Assembly (NCBI GenBank): GCA_012797825.1 | Contig: JAAZOI010000344.1 | Location: 1 to 8,314, forward strand | Source: Eubacteriaceae bacterium | Lineage (GTDB): Bacteria; Bacillota; Clostridia; Eubacteriales; UBA1433 | Length of the DNA stretch: 8,314 nt | Direction: 5' to 3' | Shown here: positions 1 to 6,000 of the stretch, in pieces | Layout: every line of letters starts with the position of its first letter | How positions within the stretch are numbered: the first letter of the stretch is position 1 | Position numbers and translations under genes: made by a program | The notes under the pieces: model-generated | Database searches by the model: none | Seen by the model: only the letters and a program-made list of their open reading frames with translations | Told to the model about the DNA's origin: nothing

Positions 1-262
1 TCGGCAGGCCTTTATATTCAAGAGTAGAACTTGTTGTGTTTTTATAGTTGAATTTTATAGCTATAAAAGCAAATCCGTCTGTGGGCGATACATATTCCAT
101 AGTATCATACAGCTCTACTTTCTCTACTGTTATTGCAGTGTTTTTAAGTTGTATAACATCGCCTATATTTTTGTATTGTTTTCCCATACTGCAAGAAAAT
201 AACGACATTGAAATTAATAAAATGCTTATTACAGCAATTGCTTTAAATTTATTTTTATTCAT
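1..262 (-). CDS. Lipoprotein with DUF4352-like domain, 3' part outside window
   Basis: The first 87 codons are present and open to the left edge, so the C-terminus is missing. The protein starts MNKNKFK, followed by a hydrophobic stretch (about residues 8-22) and a lipobox LFSC with the lipidated cysteine at residue 24. It should therefore be exported and anchored to the outer face of the membrane. After a short linker comes a segment beginning GDVIQLKNTAITVEKVEL and continuing with FAFIAIKFNYKNTT. This has the pattern of DUF4352/telokin-like beta-sandwich domains found on many Firmicute lipoproteins: a GD start, a strand, then a 'keeps as constant as possible' strand ending in N-T. The start ATG lies 2 nt after the serS stop. 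Its ribosome site AAGGAAGG lies inside the last serS codons, so translation is probably coupled to serS. Ligand and role are unknown. The family assignment is by pattern only. Confidence 0.85.
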   Translation of the reverse strand, partial: MNKNKFKAIAVISILLISMSLFSCSMGKQYKNIGDVIQLKNTAITVEKVELYDTMEYVSPTDGFAFIAIKFNYKNTTSSTLEYKGLP

Positions 263-264
263 TT

Positions 265-1545
265 TTACAAACCTTCCTTTGTAATAATTGTTAACCCGTT
301 TAAATATTGGGAAAGAACGTCAGGTATCTTAACGCTTCCGTCCTCCTGCTGATAATTTTCAAGTATAGCGGCAAACGTTCTGCCTACAGCAAGGCTTGAG
401 CCGTTAAGAGTATGCACATACTGCACTTTGCCTTCTTCGTCACGATATCTTATGTTAGCCCTTCTGGCTTGATATGACTCAAAGTTCGAACAGGAGCTTA
501 TCTCTACATATCTTCCGTAGCTCGGCATCCAGACTTCCAAATCATAAGTCTTAGCAGATGAAAAACCGATATCGCCCGTGCAAAGTTCAACCACTCTGTA
601 CGGAAGCTTCAGTTTTTTAAGTATATTCTCAGCATTGTTTGTAAGCTTTTCGAGTTCATCGTAAGAATCCTGGGGTTTTACAAATTTAACCAGTTCCACT
701 TTATCAAATTGGTGATTTCTTATAAGACCTCTTGTGTCTCTGCCCGCGCTTCCCGCTTCCGCACGGAAACACGGCGTGTATGCGGTATAATAAAGCGGAA
801 GCATTTCTCCTGGGATTATTTCATCCGCGTGCATGTTTGTGACAGGCACCTCGGCAGTAGGAATTAAGAAATAATCCGTATCACGCACTCCGAAAGCATC
901 AAGCTCAAATTTCGGCAGCTGCCCCGTTCCGGTCATAGATTTTCTGTTTACCATAAACGGAGGGCTAATTTCCGTATATCCGCCTTCTTGCGAATTAGTA
1001 TATAACATAAAATTAATTATTGCCCGCTCAAGCCTTGCTCCGAGGCCTTTAAACATCGAAAACCTGCTGCCGGTTATCTTTACAGCTCTTTCAAAATCCA
1101 AAATGCCAAGCTCCACGCCTATATCCCAATGCGCTTTGGGCTCAAAATTAAATTTAGTCGGCTCTAAATATTTTCTTACTTCAACATTGTCTTTATCATC
1201 TTTGCCTATTGCTATATTTTCATTCGGAATGTTAGGTATGTCAAGTAAAAGCGCCGATATTTCATCGTCAATCTCTCTTATTTTTATGTCAAGCTCTTTT
1301 GCGTTATCGGAAAGGGCTTTCATCTCTTCAAACAGCTCTTTTGTATCTTTACCGTCTTTTCGCATTGCTGGTATTAATTTTGATACTTTATTCTGTTCCG
1401 CTTTTATGGCTTCAGACTTAATTAACATCTCTCTTCTTGTTTTATCTATGTCAAGCAGTTTGTCCAGTTTAAATTCAGCACCTCTGCGGGCAAGCAGTTC
1501 TTTAACCTTATCAGGTTCTTTTCTTATTTGTTTTATATCAAGCAT
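265..1545 (-). CDS. serS: Serine--tRNA ligase (seryl-tRNA synthetase)
   Basis: This class II aminoacyl-tRNA synthetase activates serine with ATP and charges tRNA-Ser (and tRNA-Sec where present) in the cytoplasm. From the chosen ATG it has 426 residues, the usual bacterial size. The N-terminus MLDIKQIR is the standard SerS start. A charged region at about residues 25-100 forms the long antiparallel coiled coil that holds the tRNA. The catalytic core follows: motif 1 around GGYTEISPPFMV (about 188-199), the serine-binding TAEVPV (about 230), motif 2 with CFRAEAG and RNHQFDKVE (about 259-283), and motif 3 TLNGSSLAVGRT (about 379-390) with the ATP-binding arginine. A longer frame starting at TTG 1557 is unlikely because that codon overlaps the GGAG ribosome site. 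The gene is expressed from a strong promoter at 1597-1626 and is followed 2 nt later by a lipoprotein gene. Confidence 0.98.
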   Translation of the reverse strand: MLDIKQIRKEPDKVKELLARRGAEFKLDKLLDIDKTRREMLIKSEAIKAEQNKVSKLIPAMRKDGKDTKELFEEMKALSDNAKELDIKIREIDDEISALLLDIPNIPNENIAIGKDDKDNVEVRKYLEPTKFNFEPKAHWDIGVELGILDFERAVKITGSRFSMFKGLGARLERAIINFMLYTNSQEGGYTEISPPFMVNRKSMTGTGQLPKFELDAFGVRDTDYFLIPTAEVPVTNMHADEIIPGEMLPLYYTAYTPCFRAEAGSAGRDTRGLIRNHQFDKVELVKFVKPQDSYDELEKLTNNAENILKKLKLPYRVVELCTGDIGFSSAKTYDLEVWMPSYGRYVEISSCSNFESYQARRANIRYRDEEGKVQYVHTLNGSSLAVGRTFAAILENYQQEDGSVKIPDVLSQYLNGLTIITKEGL

Positions 1546-1551
1546 ATATAA

Positions 1552-1555
1552 CTCC
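1552..1555 (-). promoter_or_regulatory. Ribosome binding site fixing the serS start
   Basis: GGAG lies 6 nt upstream of ATG 1545. The upstream in-frame TTG (1555-1557) shares its last base with this GGAG and has no ribosome site of its own. The ATG, which gives the canonical MLDIK start, is therefore preferred. Confidence 0.8.
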
Positions 1556-1596
1556 AAATGTGTCTGTTTAACACAATTATAAAAAATCTAACCTTC

Positions 1597-1626
1597 ATTA
1601 TATTGCAAAATGCAAATCAATGTCAA
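1597..1626 (-). promoter_or_regulatory. Sigma-A promoter of serS, full consensus hexamers
   Basis: Read on the minus strand, TTGACA (1621-1626) is followed after 18 nt by TATAAT (1597-1602). Both hexamers match the consensus perfectly. Transcription should begin near 1590, leaving a leader of only about 45 nt. The spacer contains a perfect small inverted repeat TTGCA-TTT-TGCAA (1603-1615), which could be an operator or chance. Confidence 0.85.
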
Positions 1627-1890
1627 TACAATGTTTATTTTACTGTTTTTATATATTACATAAATATTTATTATAATAATTGATTTACTGCATATAATCT
1701 TTAGTATATACTATTGTAAATTAATTTTTAAATTCTACATATCATTCCAAAGCCCATGATAGAATTTATAACTTCAATTTAATCAGCGTTTTTATCAAAT
1801 TATAAACTAAAATACAAATCCTTTATTAATTTATTTTTGTTTCTATGTACAGTATTTATTCTTTTTTATCAATAAATGCAAATATTTTAT
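1627..1890. other. AT-rich divergent intergenic region / rho leader
   Basis: This is very AT-rich DNA between divergent serS and rho, without a gene or a stable GC-containing hairpin. A TATAAT occurs on the plus strand at 1693-1698 but has no convincing -35 at 16-18 nt. The rho promoter therefore cannot be placed with confidence, and the rho leader may be anything up to about 200 nt long. Confidence 0.5.
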
Positions 1891-1909
1891 ACGCGGAGGA
1901 ATATTCTTA

Positions 1910-3505
1910 ATGAAAAATGACAATTCAACAAATGATAATTCGGCGGCGGATAAATCCGATACCTTGGATTCTTTGCGTGAAAAAGCAAAAGAACTCGGTA
2001 TTAAAAATATATCCAAATTAAAAAAAGCCGAACTTACGCAGGCTATAGACGATGCCGAAAAACGCTATTCAAAATTAAAAGATCGTATAGGCGAGGCTTA
2101 TGAAGAAAAAGGCACGCTGCAAATCCTTCCCGAAGGTTTCGGATTTCTAAAAAATGAAAAAATGACTTCCCCCGAAGATTACGTATATGTATCCGCTTCA
2201 CAAATACAGCGTTTCAAGCTTAATACAGGCGATACAATTATGGGCAAAGTCCGCCCCCCGAAAGATGATGAAAAATATTACGCGATGCTCTTTTTGGAAA
2301 ACGTAAACGGAGTGGCGACATCCGAAATCCTTAAAGAAGAAGAACGCAAAATGCAGAACCCCAACGCCAAAGACATGAAACGTTATGAACTCGTTCATGC
2401 GGGAATACTCGACATCATGCCGGACGGATTTGGCTTCCTGCGAAAAAACAATTATCTGCCCGGCGAAGACGATATATACGTATCTCCTCACCAGATAAAG
2501 AGATACCGACTAAGACGCGGTGATGAAATAACAGGCAAAATACGCATACCAAACGAGAACGAACGTTTTGACGCTTTACTGTATGTGGAACTTGTTAACG
2601 GCAAACCCGTTGCCGAAATGCAGAACAGGCAGAATTTCGAACGTCTTATTCCCGAATTCCCCGATCAGAAAATCGTTTTGGAAACATCCAAAAACATTCA
2701 TTCCACAAGAATTATGGACATCTTCTGCCCCGTAGGCAAAGGACAACGCGGAATGATAGTTGCGGCTCCCAAAGTAGGCAAAACCATACTGTTAAAAGAG
2801 ATAGCCAACGCCATATCAAAAAACTATCCCGACATTAAATTAATTGTACTGCTTGTAGACGAACGCCCCGAAGAAGTTACCGACATAGTACGTTCCGTAA
2901 AAGCGGACGTAGTCTTTTCAACGTTCGACCAGCCGTCTGCTAACCACATAAAAGCCGCCGAAATGGTGCTTGAGCGTTCAAAAAGGCTTGTGGAAATAGG
3001 CAAAGACGTTGTAGTTTTAATGGACAGCATGACGCGTTTCGCCAGAGCCAACAACTTAGTTATTCCCCCTTCGGGAAGAACATTATCTGGCGGTCTTGAT
3101 CCGGAGGCTTTATATCTTCCCAAAAAGTTTTTCGGCGCGGCAAGAAACATATCGGGCGGCGGAAGTCTTACGATACTGGCTACAGCGCTGGTTGATACGG
3201 GCAGCAGGATGGATGACATTATTTTTGAAGAATTTAAAGGCACGGGCAATATGGAAATTCATTTGGAGCGCGATCTTGCGGAAAAAAGAATTTTCCCGGC
3301 GATAGATATTTACCGTTCAGGTACAAGACGTGAGGATTTACTGCTTTCCGAGACTGAAATGTCTGCGGCTTATATTTTAAGAAAACTGTATGCTTCGGCT
3401 CCCAACAAGCTTGAGCTTACGGAAAAAATTATAAATATAATAGGAACAACAGATAATAACAAGGATTTTATTAATATGATTATGAAAAAATATGCAAATA
3501 TGTAA
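1910..3505 (+). CDS. rho: Transcription termination factor Rho with duplicated RNA-binding domain
   Basis: Rho is a hexameric RNA-dependent ATPase/translocase that terminates transcription of untranslated RNA. This one has 531 residues, against about 420 for E. coli Rho. After a short Asn/Asp/Ser-rich start comes a Rho_N helical domain (about 19-53). Two successive cold-shock-type RNA-binding domains follow, at 68-134 and 165-231, joined by a charged linker (135-164). The two align without gaps over 67 residues with 32 identities. Both keep GFGFL, YVS, QI-R, GD and GK-R. The ATPase core contains the P-loop APKVGKT (286-292), DERPEE with the catalytic Glu (318), Walker B VVVLMDS (367-373), the Q-loop near LSGGLDPEAL (392-401) and the R-loop near EFKGTGNMEIHLER (441-454). 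The arginine-finger region is SGTRRED (470-476). The ribosome site GGAGGA (1895-1900) lies 9 nt before the ATG. rpmE follows on the same strand after 81 nt that contain a separate promoter. Confidence 0.98.
   Translation: MKNDNSTNDNSAADKSDTLDSLREKAKELGIKNISKLKKAELTQAIDDAEKRYSKLKDRIGEAYEEKGTLQILPEGFGFLKNEKMTSPEDYVYVSASQIQRFKLNTGDTIMGKVRPPKDDEKYYAMLFLENVNGVATSEILKEEERKMQNPNAKDMKRYELVHAGILDIMPDGFGFLRKNNYLPGEDDIYVSPHQIKRYRLRRGDEITGKIRIPNENERFDALLYVELVNGKPVAEMQNRQNFERLIPEFPDQKIVLETSKNIHSTRIMDIFCPVGKGQRGMIVAAPKVGKTILLKEIANAISKNYPDIKLIVLLVDERPEEVTDIVRSVKADVVFSTFDQPSANHIKAAEMVLERSKRLVEIGKDVVVLMDSMTRFARANNLVIPPSGRTLSGGLDPEALYLPKKFFGAARNISGGGSLTILATALVDTGSRMDDIIFEEFKGTGNMEIHLERDLAEKRIFPAIDIYRSGTRREDLLLSETEMSAAYILRKLYASAPNKLELTEKIINIIGTTDNNKDFINMIMKKYANM
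2111..2311 (+). other. Rho RNA-binding domain, copy 1 (residues 68-134)
   Basis: This is the first of the tandem cold-shock domains. It has the RNP1-like GFGFLK (76-81), the aromatic Y93 at the position of E. coli Y80, and E121/Y123 in the place of E. coli E108/Y110. The loop after GFGFLK differs from the usual Rho sequence (N-Y-L-P-G type) found in copy 2. The residue correspondence was aligned by eye. Confidence 0.85.
2402..2602 (+). other. Rho RNA-binding domain, copy 2 (residues 165-231)
   Basis: This second cold-shock domain is the one directly attached to the ATPase core, so it is positionally the ordinary Rho domain. It carries GFGFLR (173-178), NYLPGEDDIYVSP, and E218 with F220 where E. 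coli has Y110. It is closer than copy 1 to the usual bacterial consensus. Confidence 0.85.
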
Positions 3506-3513
3506 AAAAATAT

Positions 3514-3541
3514 TTGCTAAATAAAAAATTGCTGATATAAT
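3514..3541 (+). promoter_or_regulatory. Probable rpmE promoter with extended -10
   Basis: TTGCTA (3514-3519) is followed after 16 nt by TATAAT (3536-3541), which is preceded by TG at 3533-3534 (extended -10, TGATATAAT). The predicted start near 3548 falls within a 12-bp AT-rich palindrome (3543-3554) and leaves a leader of about 40 nt. No terminator separates rho from rpmE, so read-through from rho may also contribute. Confidence 0.65.
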
Positions 3542-3586
3542 TATATAGCTATATTAAGCGAATGTATCCGAAGGGAGTGAATATAT

Positions 3587-3790
3587 ATGAAACAAGGCAT
3601 ACATCCTTCTTACCAGACCGTAACAGTTAAATGCGCCTGCGGAAATACGTTTGAAACAGGTTCTACGAATAAAGACGGAATTAAAGTGGAAATTTGTTCT
3701 AAATGTCATCCGTTCTTTACAGGTAAGCAGAAGCTTATCGATACGGGCGGTAGAGTAGACAGATTTAAAAAGAGATATAAAATGGACTAA
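3587..3790 (+). CDS. rpmE: 50S ribosomal protein L31, zinc-binding (C+) type
   Basis: This is a component of the large ribosomal subunit located at the central-protuberance bridge to the 30S subunit. It has 67 residues, a normal length. It begins MKQGIHPSY, the L31 signature start. Four cysteines are present: C16-x-C18 and C37-x-x-C40 (KCACG and CSKCHPFFTG). This is therefore the zinc-containing C+ form, not the cysteine-free paralogue that replaces it during zinc starvation. The C-terminus GGRVDRFKKRYK is typical of the family. The ribosome site AAGGGAG lies 9 nt before the ATG. The gene follows rho, a common arrangement in Clostridia, and is closed by a terminator directly after its stop codon. 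No Zur-type operator was recognised. Confidence 0.97.
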   Translation: MKQGIHPSYQTVTVKCACGNTFETGSTNKDGIKVEICSKCHPFFTGKQKLIDTGGRVDRFKKRYKMD

Positions 3791-3824
3791 AATAAAGCGC
3801 TGTTCTCAGCGCCTTTATTTTTTT
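3791..3824 (+). terminator. Intrinsic terminator after rpmE
   Basis: The stem is GCGCTG (3797-3802), loop TTCT, CAGCGC (3807-3812). It is extended below by AATAAA pairing with TTTATT across a single bulged C, and runs into a T-rich tract ending at 3824. It starts immediately after the rpmE stop codon and probably ends the rho-rpmE transcript. Confidence 0.92.
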
Positions 3825-4000
3825 GTAATAATTCTTTGTTTATTTATATCCTCGTTTATGTAATTAAAGGATAATTTCTTTTTCTTGTTCGTAAAGTTTA
3901 TATGAATATATACCGCTTTTTGTACTCGAGATATATGCTTACTTTTAAATTGATATATACTTCTCTTAAACAAAATATCTGATTAATTAATGCAAACCAT
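3825..4000. other. Gene-free AT-rich stretch with a diverged repeat block
   Basis: No coding region or RNA gene was found. The stretch at about 3841-3880 (ending in TAATTAAAGGATAATTTCT) resembles the block that follows hairpin B1 at about 4070-4105 and hairpin B5 at about 6250-6280. The repeat region therefore probably began further left and has decayed here. Confidence 0.5.
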
Positions 4001-4351
4001 GTAGGGAACGACAACCATGGCGTTCCGTCTATGTTCCATTACTCTACTAAATGTATCTGATAATTGCAAATTATTTTATGTATGTGATTAAAGGATATAT
4101 TTTCTTATTATTCATAATAATTTATATATAAATATCTCTTGAAATTACTATAAATCCAACCTATCCAAACCCTCCCTAAACTCCTTCATGCACCGTAGGG
4201 GCGAACTGTGTTCGACCGCTCTCCATTGCCCTGCGCATGCCATACATTATATCTTTTTTATGATTGACCTATCTACACCCTAAAAAATTATCGTCTCAAA
4301 CATCTGCTTGCGCTCCCCAAAAATGTAGTGAACGACAACCTTGGCGTTCCG

Positions 4352-4487
4352 ACGTATTTACTGCAAATATATATGACCTATCCAAACCCTCTTAAACTCC
4401 ATCATGCAAACGTAGGGGCGAACTGTGTTCGCCCGCTCTTCATTGCCTAGCCCGAAAATTGCAGGGAACAACCGCCGTGTCGTTCCG
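4352..4487 (+). repeat. Short tandem unit, copy 1 (136 bp)
   Basis: The unit begins CGTATTTACTGCAAATATAT (from 4353), continues with the conserved CCTATCCAAACCCT block and hairpin A (4412-4435), and ends in hairpin B (4461-4487). It is about 85% identical by hand alignment to the next unit, with a single 1-nt gap. The A-to-B start distance is 49 nt. Confidence 0.85.
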
Positions 4488-4622
4488 TCGTATTTACTGC
4501 AAATATATCTGACCTATCCAAACCCTCTCTAGCTCTTTCATGCAACGTAGGGGCGAACTGTGTTCGCCAGCCCTTCAATGCACCGCCCGAGAATTGTAGG
4601 GACCGACCCTCGTGTCGTTCCG
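4488..4622 (+). repeat. Short tandem unit, copy 2 (135 bp)
   Basis: This is a direct copy of the preceding unit with about 20 differences, including hairpin A at 4547-4570 and hairpin B at 4596-4622. In this B copy one arm carries a mismatch (GGACCGAC against GTCGTTCC), a sign of decay. Confidence 0.85.
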
Positions 4623-4651
4623 TTTATATTATCATAATTATTATCACATTA

Positions 4652-4680
4652 TTGAATTTTAACAATTAATAAAATATAAT
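4652..4680 (+). promoter_or_regulatory. Sigma-A promoter of the small membrane protein
   Basis: TTGAAT (4652-4657) is followed after exactly 17 nt by TATAAT (4675-4680). The expected start is near 4687, about 50 nt before ATG 4736. Two further TATAAT sequences (4687-4692, 4702-4707) have no matching -35 and instead form the arms of an inverted repeat. Confidence 0.7.
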
Positions 4681-4684
4681 AACT

Positions 4685-4707
4685 ATTATAATAAACGTTA
4701 TTATAAT
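4685..4707. repeat. Perfect 10-bp inverted repeat in the leader
   Basis: ATTATAATAA (4685-4694), centre ACG, TTATTATAAT (4698-4707). It lies at or just after the predicted transcription start of the downstream gene. It could be a repressor operator or a weak AU-only RNA hairpin. In DNA this AT-rich, chance is also possible. Confidence 0.6.
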
Positions 4708-4725
4708 TCGTTTAGTGCAATATGT

Positions 4726-4730
4726 AGAGG
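4726..4730 (+). promoter_or_regulatory. Ribosome binding site favouring ATG 4736
   Basis: AGAGG lies 5 nt before ATG 4736. The upstream GTG at 4715 extends the frame by seven codons but is preceded only by A/T-rich sequence with no Shine-Dalgarno match. The ATG is therefore preferred. Confidence 0.65.
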
Positions 4731-4735
4731 TATAT

Positions 4736-5161
4736 ATGGAAAAGCGAAATATTATTATTTTGTTAATGATACCATGTGTTTTTATTTTATTTTGGTTGGG
4801 AGATATTGCAAAATGTGAAATTCTTACGAATTTGCACAGTAATGAATTTAAAATTCATTCAGAGTTTGTCATGGATTCCGACATGATAAAAGTATTAAAT
4901 TATTCCAAAACTACTGCTAAAGTTTATTATTTCACTCCTAAAGAAGGCGGTATCGTATTTAAATATACAAAAATAAATAATCTATGGGACGAAGGTGAAG
5001 AGATAGCATGCTGGTCTTCAAGTGGAACAGCTGACGATGTCATATGGCCGTATGCTTACCATTCCGTTGAAGGAAAAGGTTTAATCATTTTTATTAGCTT
5101 CCTTCTATTGATTTTTATAATTATTTTACTTTGCCTTTTACTTAAACACAGGCAAACCTGA
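4736..5161 (+). CDS. Small membrane protein of unknown function, two transmembrane helices
   Basis: I do not recognise the family. From ATG 4736 the protein has 141 residues (148 if the GTG at 4715 is used). It starts MEKRNIII with positively charged residues ahead of a hydrophobic helix (about residues 5-22). A mostly polar region of about 90 residues follows, with alternating beta-like segments and an aromatic stretch WSSSGTADDVIWPYAY (about 92-107). A long C-terminal helix, GLIIFISFLLLIFIIILLCL (about 115-134), ends in a basic tail KHRQT. The likely topology has both ends in the cytoplasm and the middle domain outside. The gene has its own promoter and is convergent with mgtC copy 1, separated by only 30 nt without an evident terminator. 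It is isolated between array 1 and mgtC and may be accessory cargo. Confidence 0.75.
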   Translation: MEKRNIIILLMIPCVFILFWLGDIAKCEILTNLHSNEFKIHSEFVMDSDMIKVLNYSKTTAKVYYFTPKEGGIVFKYTKINNLWDEGEEIACWSSSGTADDVIWPYAYHSVEGKGLIIFISFLLLIFIIILLCLLLKHRQT

Positions 5162-5191
5162 TTTACACTATACGCATTATACATATTGTAC

Positions 5192-5866
5192 TTATATCTC
5201 AATCGATTTTACATGCGGTATATCGCACAGAATGTCAACAAGAGCAGTGGGCTCAAAGTCTAAAGGCAGTTTTATATTTAATTCCATATTAACAAGCCCA
5301 GTCTCTGTTTTGTTTAATTTGGCGTCTATAACCTCAATATTATTGTCTGTTAATGTTTTATAAACATAAAATATTGCTTCCTTATTGTTTGCCGTATGAA
5401 TTGCTATTTGCTTTGTTATCGGTATTTTCAGCCATTTAAAATTTCTGTGTAGCACCATTTGTATAACAAACACTAAAATTGTACCTGCAATACCTATGAA
5501 ATACATGTCAGCCCCTATTGCCATCCCAATCCCCGCCGTCGCCCATATTCCCGCAGCTGTTGTAAGGCCGCTTACTGCTTGTTTTCTTACAAATATCATT
5601 CCCGCCCCTAAAAAACCTACTCCTGTCACAATCTGCGCCGCAATTCTTGACGGGTCAAAGGTGTATCCGTACTGAGCTATAATGTCTGCAAACCCGTATA
5701 TTGATATTATGGTTATAAGCGCTGAGCCGAGCGCCACAAGCATATGCGTTCTTATGCCCGCTTCTTTAAGCCTGTTTTTTCGCTCATATCCTATCACCGC
5801 TCCGCAGAATGCAGAGGTAACCAGTTTAAGCAAAAGCAAAAGCTGTATAGTTAAATATTCCGTCAT
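5192..5866 (-). CDS. MgtC/SapB family membrane protein, copy 1
   Basis: This is a 224-residue integral membrane protein. About five hydrophobic helices in residues 6-140 carry the family signatures: CGAVIGYER (21-29), AGIRTH (36-41), DPSRIAAQIVTGVGFLGAGM (71-90) and GLTTAAGIWATAGIGMAIG (100-118). Residues 150-224 form a soluble C-terminal domain of the ACT-like type described for MgtC proteins. The family is linked to growth at low magnesium and, in pathogens, survival in macrophages, where MgtC inhibits the F-type ATP synthase. It is not itself a proven magnesium transporter, and Firmicute members are poorly characterised. The ribosome site GAGGGG lies 7 nt before the ATG. A paralogue of identical length lies at 6659-7333, 59% identical overall. 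No magnesium riboswitch is visible in the upstream region. Confidence 0.93.
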   Translation of the reverse strand: MTEYLTIQLLLLLKLVTSAFCGAVIGYERKNRLKEAGIRTHMLVALGSALITIISIYGFADIIAQYGYTFDPSRIAAQIVTGVGFLGAGMIFVRKQAVSGLTTAAGIWATAGIGMAIGADMYFIGIAGTILVFVIQMVLHRNFKWLKIPITKQIAIHTANNKEAIFYVYKTLTDNNIEVIDAKLNKTETGLVNMELNIKLPLDFEPTALVDILCDIPHVKSIEI

Positions 5867-5936
5867 ATGTAATCCCCTCGCTTAAACCACTTATATGATA
5901 ATACTTTATCGCTTGCTACATATAACGCTCGTTAAA

Positions 5937-5965
5937 ATAATATTTAACAGCTTTTAATTCAGCAA
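5937..5965 (-). promoter_or_regulatory. Candidate promoter of mgtC copy 1
   Basis: On the minus strand TTGCTG (5960-5965) is followed after 17 nt by TATTAT (5937-5942). The -10 is good, the -35 mediocre. It would give a leader of about 64 nt. It lies between repeat array 2 and the gene, so the repeats would be upstream of the transcript. Confidence 0.4.
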
Positions 5966-6000
5966 TTTTACTACTTGTCATTGCGCCTTATTTAATTCAA

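Larger units (their letters stand above)
4001..4622 (+). repeat. Array 1 of alternating palindromic hairpins (B-A-B-A-B-A-B)
   Basis: Seven hairpins lie in one orientation. Type A, beginning GTAGGGGCGAAC, has arms GGGCGAAC/GTTCGCCC around a 3-nt loop and occurs at 4195-4218, 4412-4435 and 4547-4570. Type B, beginning GTAGGGAACGAC, has arms GGAACG(AC)/(GT)CGTTCC and occurs at 4001-4027, 4325-4351, 4461-4487 and 4596-4622. Each starts GTAGGG, or a one-base variant of it, and nearly all end CCG. Conservation extends beyond the hairpins: CCTATCCAAACCCT plus about 20 more bases precedes every A element. The last two units are direct tandem copies. There is no long open frame and no T-tract, so these are neither genes nor ordinary terminators. 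REP/MITE-like, non-autonomous repeats are the best reading. Confidence 0.9.

Noticed and set aside
48..284. Plus-strand open frame opposite the lipoprotein gene
   Set aside because: The minus strand in the same place has a ribosome site, signal peptide, lipobox and DUF4352-like pattern. The plus frame has none of these and runs into the serS 3' end.
1103..1582. Plus-strand open frame of 159 codons inside serS
   Set aside because: It is antisense to conserved SerS sequence, rich in Ser/Leu as a mirror of the real gene, and has no ribosome site.
1693..1698. TATAAT as the rho promoter -10
   Set aside because: No acceptable -35 lies 16-18 nt upstream, and in DNA this AT-rich a TATAAT by chance is expected.
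2824..3249. Minus-strand open frame of 141 codons inside rho
   Set aside because: It is antisense to the conserved ATPase core of Rho. It shows no start signals and no recognisable protein pattern.
5149..5160. CAGG-CAAA-CCTG hairpin as a shared terminator between the convergent genes
   Set aside because: The stem is only 4 bp, it overlaps the stop codon of the membrane-protein gene, and there is no T-tract on either strand.
5867..6000. Magnesium riboswitch (M-box) upstream of mgtC copy 1
   Set aside because: No GC-containing multi-stem structure or M-box-like conserved segment is visible. The candidate leader is only about 64 nt.
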